From positions 1-33,241 of the forward strand of contig CATLCV010000036.1 in the NCBI GenBank assembly GCA_949893755.1: a stretch of DNA of 33,241 nucleotides. The letters are read 5' to 3'. The DNA is from an uncultured Lachnospiraceae bacterium. GTDB taxonomy: Bacteria; Bacillota; Clostridia; Lachnospirales; Lachnospiraceae. Within the stretch, counting starts at the first letter, position 1. Every line of letters begins with the position of its first letter. The position numbers and the translations under genes are program-made. Positions 7,778 through 15,703 of the stretch are shown here, piece after piece. Under the pieces are notes generated by a model. The model was not told the origin of the DNA and ran no database searches. It saw only the letters and a list, made by a program, of their open reading frames with translations.

Positions 7778-8534
7778 TGGTTTCACCTCCCAACACAGAA
7801 ACGACCTCCATGATCTCTTCAAAAAAATCTTTCCGTGATCCTGTCCCGCGGTGGATTTCATTGAAAATCTTCCCATCCTTAATAAAAAGGATCCGGCGGC
7901 AGTAACTGGCTGTGAAAGGATCGTGCGTTACCATGAGGATCGTCGCGGAAAGCTTCTGGTTCAGTTCTTCCAGCATAGCCAGAAGCATGCGGGAAGAACG
8001 GGAGTCCAGCGCGCCGGTGGGCTCATCCGCCAGAACAAGGGCGGGATCGGTTACCATTGCGCGGGCGGCGGCTACACGCTGCTGCTGTCCGCCGGACATC
8101 TGATAGGGATAGTTTTCCAGGACCTCCGTGATGTTCAATGCTTCTGCGATCCCCTGTACCCTCTGATCGATCTCTTTTGCCTTTATTCCGGAAATAGACA
8201 GGGCAAGGGAAATATTTTCATAGGCGGTCAATGTATCCAGCAGATTAAAATCCTGAAAGATAAAGCCCAGCTTTTCCCGCCGAAAAGCCGACAGCTGTTT
8301 TCCGCGCAGAGCCGTAATGTCTTTTCCCTCAACCAGGATTCTTCCGCTGGTTACGGTATCAATCGTGGAAATACAGTTGAGCAGGGTGGTTTTTCCGCTG
8401 CCGGAAGCCCCCATGATACCGACAAATTCCCCTTTGCCGACAGACAGGGAAATCCGATTCACCGCTTTGGTAATGTTTCCTTTGTTTCCGTAATACTTTT
8501 GAATGTCACAAACCTCTAAGATCGGGGTGTTCAT
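7764..8534 (-). CDS. bceA: BceA-type ABC transporter ATPase
   Basis: The 256-residue ATPase has Walker A GASGSGKTT, Q-loop FIFQDFNLL, signature MSGGQQQR, Walker B LVLADEP, D-loop GALDS and switch His in MVTHD. It opens ILEVCDIQKYYGNKGNITKA, as in the MacB/BceA group of ATPases, which partner with FtsX-like permeases. With the overlapping bceB gene it forms a transporter that protects the lipid II cycle from peptide antibiotics. GGAGGAGC lies just upstream of the ATG. It has its own promoter region between bceS and bceA, as expected for a response-regulator-induced transporter operon. Confidence 0.93.
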   Translation of the reverse strand: MNTPILEVCDIQKYYGNKGNITKAVNRISLSVGKGEFVGIMGASGSGKTTLLNCISTIDTVTSGRILVEGKDITALRGKQLSAFRREKLGFIFQDFNLLDTLTAYENISLALSISGIKAKEIDQRVQGIAEALNITEVLENYPYQMSGGQQQRVAAARAMVTDPALVLADEPTGALDSRSSRMLLAMLEELNQKLSATILMVTHDPFTASYCRRILFIKDGKIFNEIHRGTGSRKDFFEEIMEVVSVLGGETSDRG

Positions 8535-8568
8535 TATTTTGCTCCTCCTTATTTATTTGGTCAGACTC

Positions 8569-8632
8569 ATTGTACATTCGGAGAGAAAAATGTGCCATTC
8601 GATTAGATTACATTTACATTACCAAATTGTAA
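8569..8632 (-). promoter_or_regulatory. bceAB promoter with inverted-repeat operator
   Basis: On the minus strand an inverted repeat TTACA-N9-TGTAA (8632-8614) overlaps the last codons of bceS. Downstream are -35 ATGGCA (8598-8593), an 18-base spacer and -10 TACAAT (8574-8569). In Bce modules the regulator BceR activates a separate promoter before bceA, so the inverted repeat is the likely BceR site. Confidence 0.6.
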
Positions 8633-9615
8633 GGAAATATGATCTTCATGGTTGTCCCGTGTTCGGAGCTGCCTGCCGCGGATATTTCCATATTCATTTT
8701 CCGGCATAATTTCCGGCATAAATATAACCCAATGCCTGTTGACTTTCTGAGGTTCCGTCCGTTTTTCCCGGTAAATCCTTTGTCAAAGATCCGCGGAAGA
8801 TCTGCTTCGGCGATGCCGATCCCATTATCTGAGATCAAAAGGCTGCACCCATTCTCAAACGTGCTGCCCTCAAAAGTAAGGATCAGATCTCCTTTCGCGT
8901 ATTTCACAGAATTGGCTATGATCTGCCCTATAATGAATACGCACCATTTCCGGTCTGCAAATACCGGAATATCCAGATTGACAAATACAGGTCTGCCGCG
9001 GACTCCGATGATCTGCTTGGAATCGCTTTTCAGCGCTTCCAGTACCAGGGTTTTCATCGTTGTCTTTTCGATCTTAAAATCTTTTTCCAAAGCGGTACTC
9101 CTCGCATAGAAAAGGGCCTGCTCTACAAAATGGTCTATTTTATTCAATTCATCATCGATGCGGATGGTAGAAATATTTTTGTCATTTTCAATGATCAGAT
9201 GGGCAGAGGTGATGGGCGTTTTGACCTCATGCACCCACATTTCGATGTATTCCCTGTACTCCTGGTTAGCGGCCTGTGCTTCTGCCAGCTTATCATTCAT
9301 GTATTTATCCGACAGGCGCAGGATCTGGTACAGCAATTTTCCGTCCAGGAATCCCGGTTTTTCTACAAGCTCCGCCAATAACGTCTTGTCGTCAAGCCCG
9401 TCAAATAAAGCCATGAGCCTGCAGTAATATTTCTTTTTTCTAACGTAATCCCAAAGCAGCGCCGCAAGAAAAGAACCCCCGAATAAGATTTCGATATAGA
9501 GGATAAATTCATAACGCAGCCCCATCAGCCAGAGAAGCCCCGCAGAAAAAAGAACTGCTGTCAAAAACATGACAATGGAAAACATGCGGTCCAGGATATA
9601 ATCGGTCCGTTTCAT
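8614..9615 (-). CDS. bceS: BceS-like intramembrane-sensing histidine kinase
   Basis: A 333-residue kinase with only two membrane helices (about residues 12-32 and 36-55) joined by a very short loop, the hallmark of intramembrane-sensing kinases that receive their signal from the BceAB transporter. The H box is MWVHEVKTPI (His129), the N box IGQIIANSVKYAKG, and G boxes are SDNGIGIAEADLPRIFDKG and KSTGIGLYLC. The start ATG overlaps the stop of the regulator gene by 4 bases (ATGA), so the two are translationally coupled. Confidence 0.92.
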   Translation of the reverse strand: MKRTDYILDRMFSIVMFLTAVLFSAGLLWLMGLRYEFILYIEILFGGSFLAALLWDYVRKKKYYCRLMALFDGLDDKTLLAELVEKPGFLDGKLLYQILRLSDKYMNDKLAEAQAANQEYREYIEMWVHEVKTPITSAHLIIENDKNISTIRIDDELNKIDHFVEQALFYARSTALEKDFKIEKTTMKTLVLEALKSDSKQIIGVRGRPVFVNLDIPVFADRKWCVFIIGQIIANSVKYAKGDLILTFEGSTFENGCSLLISDNGIGIAEADLPRIFDKGFTGKNGRNLRKSTGIGLYLCRKLCRKMNMEISAAGSSEHGTTMKIIFPYNLVM

Positions 9616-10274
9616 ACCCTGTACCCCAGTCCGCGTTTTGTTTCCAGATAATCGGGCGCCCCGATCTCCGATAATTTTTTACGCAGACGCACAATATTGA
9701 CATTCAGCGTATTTTCATCTATAAATTCCTCGCTCTGCCATAATTCATCTATGATCGCGTCGCGCGGGATCACATTCCCTTTGTTTACGATCAGCAGGCG
9801 CAAGATCCCAAGTTCATTTTTCGTCAGGTCGATCTCCTGATCTCCATAAGCTGCCGCAGCCTTTAAGAGATTGAGCGTCAGCCCTTTATGAGTCAGGACT
9901 GCATTCGCCTGCGCTTCATAAGTTCTTTTTAACAGCTTCTGGATACGCGCGGTCAGTACCTGCGCGTGATAAGGCTTTGATATAAAATCGTCCGCGCCGA
10001 TGTTCAGGCTCATCAGTTCATCCAGGTCCGTATTTCTGCTCGTCAGGACGATGATCGGGATATCCGACTTCTCCCGGATCTCACGGCATATAGTATAACC
10101 GTCCTGGCATGGCAGATTGATATCCAGCAGCACCAGGTCTGCTTCCGCTTTCAAAATATGCTCTGTGATACGTGCAAAATCAGTGCTGCTTTCGCAGGCA
10201 TAACCATATTTCTGCAACAGAACGGACAGTTCTCTGCGGATCTCTGCTTCGTCTTCAACAATAAATATTTTCAC
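9612..10274 (-). CDS. bceR: BceR-like OmpR-family response regulator
   Basis: The 220-residue regulator has a receiver domain (FIVEDEAEIRREL, phospho-acceptor Asp51 in LVLLDINLPCQDGY, Lys in FISKPY) and a C-terminal winged-helix OmpR/PhoB domain. The latter contains LTKNELGILRLL and ENTLNVNIVRLRKKL and ends KRGLGYRV. The start is a GTG at 10274, 9 bases after AGGAGG; the longer upstream reading has no ribosome site and would run back into the previous gene. It should be phosphorylated by the adjacent BceS and activate bceAB. No convincing promoter lies in the short gap to the HicB-like gene, so it may be transcribed from the strong promoter upstream of that gene. Confidence 0.92.
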   Translation of the reverse strand: MKIFIVEDEAEIRRELSVLLQKYGYACESSTDFARITEHILKAEADLVLLDINLPCQDGYTICREIREKSDIPIIVLTSRNTDLDELMSLNIGADDFISKPYHAQVLTARIQKLLKRTYEAQANAVLTHKGLTLNLLKAAAAYGDQEIDLTKNELGILRLLIVNKGNVIPRDAIIDELWQSEEFIDENTLNVNIVRLRKKLSEIGAPDYLETKRGLGYRV

Positions 10275-10302
10275 TTTGTATTTTCCTCCTATACTCCGCT
10301 GT

Positions 10303-10327
10303 AAAAGAAGCTGCCCTATGGGCAGCT
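10303..10327 (-). terminator. hairpin between hicB-like gene and bceR
   Basis: A perfect 8-bp stem AGCTGCCC/GGGCAGCT with a 3-base loop (10309-10327) is followed on the minus strand by TCTTTT. The T-tract is short, so it is a weak terminator or an attenuator that would let some transcription into bceRS. Confidence 0.55.
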
Positions 10328-10335
10328 CCCTATAT

Positions 10336-10737
10336 CTATTTCGCCTGTGCCATTGAGAATAACGCGTCTTGTAAAAGTTTAGAAAAATTGATATTATTTT
10401 TTTCAGCAAAAGTATTCAGCCACGCAGGAATTGTAAGGTTTTTTCTTACAGCTTTTTCACCATATTTTTCTTCATAGGCATCAATGTCTAATAATAACAT
10501 ATTTAACATACACCCGTCTTCAACAGTTATTTCAGAGTAGTCGGAAGCCCGCGGGATTTGCTCCCCATCTTCAAGCTCTCCTAATATCCAGCCACTGGCT
10601 GCGTCAATCCCCATTTCAATAGCCTGCTCCAAATTCTTTCCCTCTGTTACGCAACCAGGTAAATCCGGAAATTCTACCACATACCCACCGCTTTGATCTG
10701 TAAAAGGCTTAAATACAGCCGGATAAATTACTTTCAA
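10336..10737 (-). CDS. orphan HicB-family antitoxin/repressor
   Basis: The 133-residue protein shows the HicB fold (about residues 1-60: YPAVFKPF, then GGYVVEFPDLPGCVTEGKNL) and a C-terminal DNA-binding tail. The tail (VRKNLTIPAWLNTFAEKNNI, then NFSKLLQDAL) resembles ribbon-helix-helix repressors. HicB normally neutralises the mRNA interferase HicA and represses its own operon. No hicA is visible on either side, so this is an orphan. I chose a TTG start at 10737 because GGAGGGG lies 6 bases upstream; an ATG 5 codons earlier has no ribosome site. The promoter contains a palindrome between its -35 and -10, which suits autorepression. It sits directly before bceRS on the same strand. Confidence 0.82.
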   Translation of the reverse strand: MKVIYPAVFKPFTDQSGGYVVEFPDLPGCVTEGKNLEQAIEMGIDAASGWILGELEDGEQIPRASDYSEITVEDGCMLNMLLLDIDAYEEKYGEKAVRKNLTIPAWLNTFAEKNNINFSKLLQDALFSMAQAK

Positions 10738-10797
10738 TATATTCCCCTCCATGCTCTGGAATTGTAACTTTTCCAGGCTCTCTGTTTATTTGATCCT

Positions 10798-10826
10798 ATT
10801 ATAATGCGTATTATGCGCATTGTCAA
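10798..10826 (-). promoter_or_regulatory. consensus promoter with embedded operator, hicB-like gene
   Basis: On the minus strand TTGACA (10826-10821) and TATAAT (10803-10798) are both perfect consensus boxes with an exact 17-base spacer. The spacer is almost entirely an inverted repeat, AATGCG-N7-CGCATT (10803-10821). A repressor bound here would block RNA polymerase, and HicB is the obvious candidate. Confidence 0.8.
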
Positions 10827-10963
10827 TTATTCTATTCTTTAGAAAATTCTATAAAAGTATATCTATTGGGAGGGTTCCGCGCCATCTACCGGGGGGATGG
10901 TGGTCACAGATCTGCGGGGGCATACGATACGGAATCTTTTTAAGAAAGATTGTATAAATATGG

Positions 10964-10998
10964 AGCCGCTCCCACCTTTAAATTGGGTGGGAGCGGCT
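10964..10998. terminator. 13-bp perfect hairpin overlapping the esterase stop codon
   Basis: A perfect 13-bp inverted repeat AGCCGCTCCCACC/GGTGGGAGCGGCT with a 9-base loop spans the last codons and stop of the esterase gene. T-tracts on both sides are weak, so it may be a terminator or an RNA-stabilising 3' structure. The rest of the 10738-10963 gap holds the hicB promoter and no gene I can support. Confidence 0.6.
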
Positions 10999-11922
10999 TA
11001 AAATCCCCTGCATTACGTTCATCCGTACCGCAATGCTGCGCTGAACCAGCGGACTGTTTATCTGTGCATCGTACCCGTGAAATGCCCCCGGAATCAGATT
11101 TGTCTCTACTCTGATCCCCGACTGTTTCATCCTTTCCCCGTACTCCAGCGCTTCATCTCTAAGCGTATCCATCTCCAACGCTTCGATATACGTCGGCGGC
11201 ATACCGGAAAAATCATGTTCCAAAAAAGGCACCGCATATTTATCAGCAGTTTCCACACCTTTCAGATAAAGATTCCACATATGCCGATTTGCGCTCTTTG
11301 ACCACACTGCATCCCAATATTCGTCCATAGACGTATGCCGCATGGATGAATCCAGCACCGGGTAAATCAACATCTGAGTCCTTGGAAAAATTTTTTTATC
11401 ATCCCTGCATCTTAAAGCGATCGCCGCTGCCAGACAACCTCCTGCGCTGTCCCCATAAAGTATCATCTGTTTCGGATCAATCCGGAGCACATTTGCCAGC
11501 TCCACAATTTCCAGGAGTGCGTCCCAGCAGTCCTGGAAAGGAGTTGGATACGGCGTTTTCAAAGCTAAACGGTATTCAGGGATAAAAATCCTCACAGGAA
11601 TATGCTTTACATATTCCTGTGCCATCCGAAGCATCATTTCCTGAATAGGAAAAAGAAACCCTCCGCCGTGATAATAAATTACGGCAGGCAGAATATTTCT
11701 ATTGTTTTCCGGTTCTATGACATAGCAGGAAATCATCTCTCCATCTGACATTCGAAGATCAATACTCCTTTTTGAGACTCCCTTTTCCGGCAAAAATCTC
11801 CTCGCCTTTTTGGCTTCTGCCAACGCCCAAATATTCATGATCCATTGTACAGCTTTCTTTTCAAAGTCAATGTTTCCAAAGTGGAAAGGAGCCTTGAGTT
11901 CCTCACTATATGCGTATTTCAT
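10978..11922 (-). CDS. alpha/beta hydrolase, HSL-family esterase
   Basis: A 314-residue cytoplasmic hydrolase of the alpha/beta fold-3 (hormone-sensitive lipase) group. It has the oxyanion motif YYHGGGF (residues 84-89), nucleophile Ser159 in YGDSAGGCLAAA, Asp252 in EMDTLRDE and His282 in GAFHGYD, so the catalytic triad is complete. The family cleaves short acyl esters. The gene overlaps the end of the rhamnosidase gene by 17 bases and is the last of three in the operon. An obvious reading is that it removes acetyl or other acyl groups from imported plant or microbial rhamnosides before or after GH78 acts. That role is inferred from context only. Confidence 0.87.
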   Translation of the reverse strand: MKYAYSEELKAPFHFGNIDFEKKAVQWIMNIWALAEAKKARRFLPEKGVSKRSIDLRMSDGEMISCYVIEPENNRNILPAVIYYHGGGFLFPIQEMMLRMAQEYVKHIPVRIFIPEYRLALKTPYPTPFQDCWDALLEIVELANVLRIDPKQMILYGDSAGGCLAAAIALRCRDDKKIFPRTQMLIYPVLDSSMRHTSMDEYWDAVWSKSANRHMWNLYLKGVETADKYAVPFLEHDFSGMPPTYIEALEMDTLRDEALEYGERMKQSGIRVETNLIPGAFHGYDAQINSPLVQRSIAVRMNVMQGILSRSHPI

Positions 11923-14212
11923 AGTCCGCTTTGCCCCCTGTCATTTTATAGGATGTGCCGTCCGGAAGTATGACCTCGGCCGGAATCTGTTCCGGCACTT
12001 CCACGTGCAACCGAAAAAATCCATCCTTCTTTTTCCATTCGGAAACAATTCTTCCTTGAATACTTTCATACGAGCAAGCCGCATATTCCATTGTACCTCC
12101 CGGAATCGGCCGGATACGGATTCTGGTAAATCCCGGCGCTGCAGGAGTAATCCCTGCACAAGTAGAAAACAGCCATGCCACCGCTGCTCCAGGCGCAAAA
12201 TGGTTATGAGAATCGACCGGCTTTCCGGTTTCATCTATGCCGCCCCAATTCTCCCACGTTGTTGTGGCTCCCTTTGTAACCGCATACAGCCATCCCGGCT
12301 GTTTTGTATTTTCCAGCATCCGATATGCCGTTTCTGTATATCCGTTTTCTGTCAGTACCTGAAGTAAAGTCCATGTCGTAAGAAATCCAGTACCGATCCG
12401 GTACTCATTTGCCTCACACAGAGCGTTTAATTGTGCAGCCGCCTGCTCCTTTTCTTTTCCGCTGAGCAGATGCATGGACAGAGGCCGTACATACCGGCAA
12501 TGGCGCTTTGACCTGATCCTGCCGTGAGGCACAAATTCTTCATGATATACCCGATAAAGCTGCTTTGCTAATTCCCGGTATTTGCTGTAATCCTCATCCT
12601 TTTCCAGAATACGTGCCATCTGTGCAAGCTGTTTCGCTGTCTGATAGAACCATGCCGTTGTCACCTCCGTATCCGGAAAAAACAAGTCTTTAATATAATC
12701 CTTGTACATCGGCCTTCCCGGCTCTAACCATTCTCCGTAATGAAAACCGGTCTCTACAATATAATCCCTGTTTTTCCGGCGTTTGAAGAAAAAGAATGGA
12801 TTTTTTTCCTTTGCCCGCTCCACGTTAAAATCCACATATCGGCGGACACAGTCATAGACATCCTCCAGATCTTCCTTATAACCATAAAATTTATACAAAT
12901 TCATTGTAATATTGCAGATGGCATTCGACCAGCCAAGGCAGCCTCTCTGACGCTTCTTTTTCCCCGCCCCCGGTACGACAAACGGAAGGTTCCCGTCTTC
13001 ACTCTGCTCTGCCTTATAATCCTGAAACCACTTTTTCAAAAATGCCCTGGGATTGCTGAGGTAGCAGGCTGTTTCACTGAATACGGACATGTCTGCCGTC
13101 CAGCCGCTCCTTTCTCGGGTAGGACAGTCCGCCGGAATATCCACAAAATTCCCCTTCTGACTCCATCTCACATTCTCCACCAGGCGGTTGACAAGCGGAT
13201 TGGAACAGGTAAATGTACCTGTAAACGGAATATCCGAATATACGGCGACCCCGGTAAAGTTCTCCGGTTTGATGTCCTCCGGCCAATTTTCAACCAGCAC
13301 ATACCGAAATCCGCTGATCAAAAACTCCGGCTCGTATTCCTGCATCCCATCCCGCAGGATATATTCCAGCTTCTGTCCCACTTCACCGCTGATGCTTGCC
13401 GCTCCCTCAGCAATGAGATTCTTCAATGTAAAATTGCCCTGTTCATCCAGGCATTCGCCCATCGTGAGGGACACTTTATGACCGGCCTTTCCTTTGACAC
13501 GGAAACGCACATGCCCGCCGAAATTCTGTCCCATATCCAGAACTGTATTTCCATCCGGAGTATGCAGCACTGACGGCGTAAACTGCTCATGCTCCAAGAC
13601 CAGTTCCCCTTCCTGTGGAATTACGCTTCCACTGTAAAATGAGATTTTTCCTTTGTGCCACCCGGCATCTGAATGCTCTTCTTCTGAATATCCGGGCAAA
13701 TTCCATCCTGCAAGTTCTTTCCGGGCATCTGCGCGCTCAATCGTTTTCAGATTGTTTTCCCGGAGCATCCCTTCCTGTGAAATACTCCAGGAATCATCTG
13801 TCGCAAATCGCTCCGATGTACCATCTTTGTACTCTACAGTAAACAGGCAGCAAAATTTTGTTTTTGTACCATAAGCATTGCGGACGCTTCCAATATCAAT
13901 ACAGCCTCTATACCAGCCGTCACCCACGATGGCGGCTATCACATTTTCCCCCGGCTCCAGTTCATCCGTTACATCATATGCCTGATACTGCACACGGTAA
14001 CCATAATCCGTATAGCCTGGTGCCAGCCTCTGCCTCCCAAGACGTTTTCCATTGATAAATCCTGTATAGATTCCAAGTGCCGTCATGATGATTTCGGCCT
14101 TTTTTATCGGCCGTTCCAAAAAAATACTTTTACGCACATATGCCGCAGGCTGTTCCAGTGCCGGGTCAATCTCGCCTTCCAGCTCTATAAAATATCGGTT
14201 CAACTCATCCAT
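11906..14212 (-). CDS. alpha-L-rhamnosidase, glycoside hydrolase family 78
   Basis: A 768-residue GH78 enzyme that releases terminal L-rhamnose by inversion. N-terminal beta domains are seen in MTALGIYTGFINGKRLG and PGYTDYGYRVQYQAYDVT. The catalytic (alpha/alpha)6 barrel carries DCPTRERSGWTAD, in which Glu367 is the expected general acid. Near the C-terminus TTTWENWGG and DSHNHFAPGA hold the expected second Glu and the conserved HNH stretch. There is no signal peptide, so it acts in the cytoplasm on small imported glycosides. The start at 14212 follows GGAGAG by 5 bases and overlaps the transporter stop (ATGGATGA). It is flanked by a symporter and an esterase under a divergent AraC regulator. 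Confidence 0.92.
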   Translation of the reverse strand: MDELNRYFIELEGEIDPALEQPAAYVRKSIFLERPIKKAEIIMTALGIYTGFINGKRLGRQRLAPGYTDYGYRVQYQAYDVTDELEPGENVIAAIVGDGWYRGCIDIGSVRNAYGTKTKFCCLFTVEYKDGTSERFATDDSWSISQEGMLRENNLKTIERADARKELAGWNLPGYSEEEHSDAGWHKGKISFYSGSVIPQEGELVLEHEQFTPSVLHTPDGNTVLDMGQNFGGHVRFRVKGKAGHKVSLTMGECLDEQGNFTLKNLIAEGAASISGEVGQKLEYILRDGMQEYEPEFLISGFRYVLVENWPEDIKPENFTGVAVYSDIPFTGTFTCSNPLVNRLVENVRWSQKGNFVDIPADCPTRERSGWTADMSVFSETACYLSNPRAFLKKWFQDYKAEQSEDGNLPFVVPGAGKKKRQRGCLGWSNAICNITMNLYKFYGYKEDLEDVYDCVRRYVDFNVERAKEKNPFFFFKRRKNRDYIVETGFHYGEWLEPGRPMYKDYIKDLFFPDTEVTTAWFYQTAKQLAQMARILEKDEDYSKYRELAKQLYRVYHEEFVPHGRIRSKRHCRYVRPLSMHLLSGKEKEQAAAQLNALCEANEYRIGTGFLTTWTLLQVLTENGYTETAYRMLENTKQPGWLYAVTKGATTTWENWGGIDETGKPVDSHNHFAPGAAVAWLFSTCAGITPAAPGFTRIRIRPIPGGTMEYAACSYESIQGRIVSEWKKKDGFFRLHVEVPEQIPAEVILPDGTSYKMTGGKADYEIRI

Positions 14213-15575
14213 GTTTTCTCTCCTCAAGCCCTTTTCTTACTTCTTTCATCTCCGGATCTACGTTACACATATATAAAGAGATTGTCACAAAGATATTTAA
14301 TACCAGCGGAACAAAAGCGACAGCATACCGCTCAAAGGCAATCGTATATGCAGACTGCGCGGCTCCCGCTGCAGCTGCTGCCCCGTCATAGTTTGCCATA
14401 GTCAGGATCAGCCCTGTAACCGCAGAGCCGAGCCCAAGTCCGATTTTGTTGCAAAAGCTCGTCGCACTCATCATAATACCTGATGCATTGGTCTTATATT
14501 TGTATTCCCCATAATCACAGATGTTTGCAACACGCGCAGTAAAACAAGCCGCAAATGTAGCACCCATAATACCGCAGATAATGATCCCCGCAAAATATAA
14601 TCCCACATTGGTCGTCAATAGCGCAATTGCCTCAATTATGATGCCTGCCATATATCCAATCCGCCCGTAGACCAGAGTTTTATGGTGTCCCAGCTTCTTT
14701 GCCGCGGCTACTGCCGCAGGAAGTCCTATGATCGTAGGCAATAGCAATGCCAGCGTGACAAGCGCATACAGCCCTGCATTTCCAAAAATATCCCTGCAAA
14801 AATAAATTCCAAGCCCTGTAGTAATTCCGTTGATCAGGTTAATCAAAAGGCCTGCCAGAACTGCATGAACATAATATTTGTTTTGGATCATGCTTTTCAG
14901 AATGACTTTCATGGATACCTTCGCTTCTTCTTTTTGTACCCGGCCCGGCTGGATTTCCTGAAGCCTTGCAAACGAGAACAGACCAAAGGCCAGAACCAGG
15001 ATTCCATAGATCAACATCGTCTTATCATATCCACCTTGTGTATAGCCAAGCTTTCCGAGTAAAATTGTTGTTACAGTGGTTGCCACCAGGCCGCCGATGT
15101 AGACTCCTGCCATATTAGAGGCCCCCAGCTTATTTCTCTTTTGAGAATCATTGGTCAAATATATAATCATCGTATTGGAGGATACCCCTTGTATGGTTCC
15201 GAACACAGTCATTACCAGAAAATAAGTGATAGCCAGCCATACCACCTTTGCACCGTTTCCCCAATTCCCCGGTGCATGAAAAACTGCCACCAGTGTCACA
15301 GTAAGGCCAATCGTTCCTACCAGCAGCCAGGGCCTTGCCTTTCCCCACCTGCTGTTTGTTTTGTCGATCACACGCCCCATCAGCAGGTCGCTGATCCCGT
15401 CTGTAAAACGCATCACCAGTACCACAGTCCCTACCGCTCCTGCTGACACCAGTGCTACATCCGTATAATACGCCGATAAAAACGAACTCAGTAAATATTG
15501 CGGCAAAATGTAAACCAGGGCCGAGCAGGCGTATGCAAAATAATCCAACGCTCCTAAATTTCTTTTCTGTTTCAT
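14205..15575 (-). CDS. GPH-family glycoside:cation symporter (MelB-like MFS)
   Basis: A 456-residue protein with about 12 membrane helices and GPH signatures: a start with LGALDYFAYACSAL, then MRFTDGISDLLMGRVIDKT and WGKARPWLL, a loop motif of MelB, XylP and GusB transporters. It would import glycosides with Na+ or H+. The ATG at 15575 was chosen because AAGGAG precedes it by 8 bases; a longer reading is possible but lacks a ribosome site. As first gene of the operon it probably supplies rhamnose-containing glycosides to the cytoplasmic GH78 enzyme. Confidence 0.9.
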   Translation of the reverse strand: MKQKRNLGALDYFAYACSALVYILPQYLLSSFLSAYYTDVALVSAGAVGTVVLVMRFTDGISDLLMGRVIDKTNSRWGKARPWLLVGTIGLTVTLVAVFHAPGNWGNGAKVVWLAITYFLVMTVFGTIQGVSSNTMIIYLTNDSQKRNKLGASNMAGVYIGGLVATTVTTILLGKLGYTQGGYDKTMLIYGILVLAFGLFSFARLQEIQPGRVQKEEAKVSMKVILKSMIQNKYYVHAVLAGLLINLINGITTGLGIYFCRDIFGNAGLYALVTLALLLPTIIGLPAAVAAAKKLGHHKTLVYGRIGYMAGIIIEAIALLTTNVGLYFAGIIICGIMGATFAACFTARVANICDYGEYKYKTNASGIMMSATSFCNKIGLGLGSAVTGLILTMANYDGAAAAAGAAQSAYTIAFERYAVAFVPLVLNIFVTISLYMCNVDPEMKEVRKGLEERKHG

Positions 15576-15703
15576 CTTTTTTCTCCTTTTTTCGCCTTTT
15601 TTTCTTGATAATAAACTATACACAAGGTAAAATATATATAGGTTCATTCATAAAAATATAATTTTCGTATCAAATATTTTACAGTGCTTTACAGGAGATG
15701 GAC
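15576..15703. promoter_or_regulatory. divergent AT-rich control region of the rhamnoside locus
   Basis: This very AT-rich 128-bp gap lies between the divergent symporter and AraC genes. It must hold both promoters. Several TATA-like boxes are present, but I could not assign a convincing -35/-10 pair or an operator with confidence. Confidence 0.5.

Noticed and set aside
10866-10975. Possible hicA remnant upstream of the HicB-like gene
   Set aside because: Some plus-strand readings give short HicA-like phrases, but only by switching frames, and the orientation is opposite to hicB. Not enough to call.
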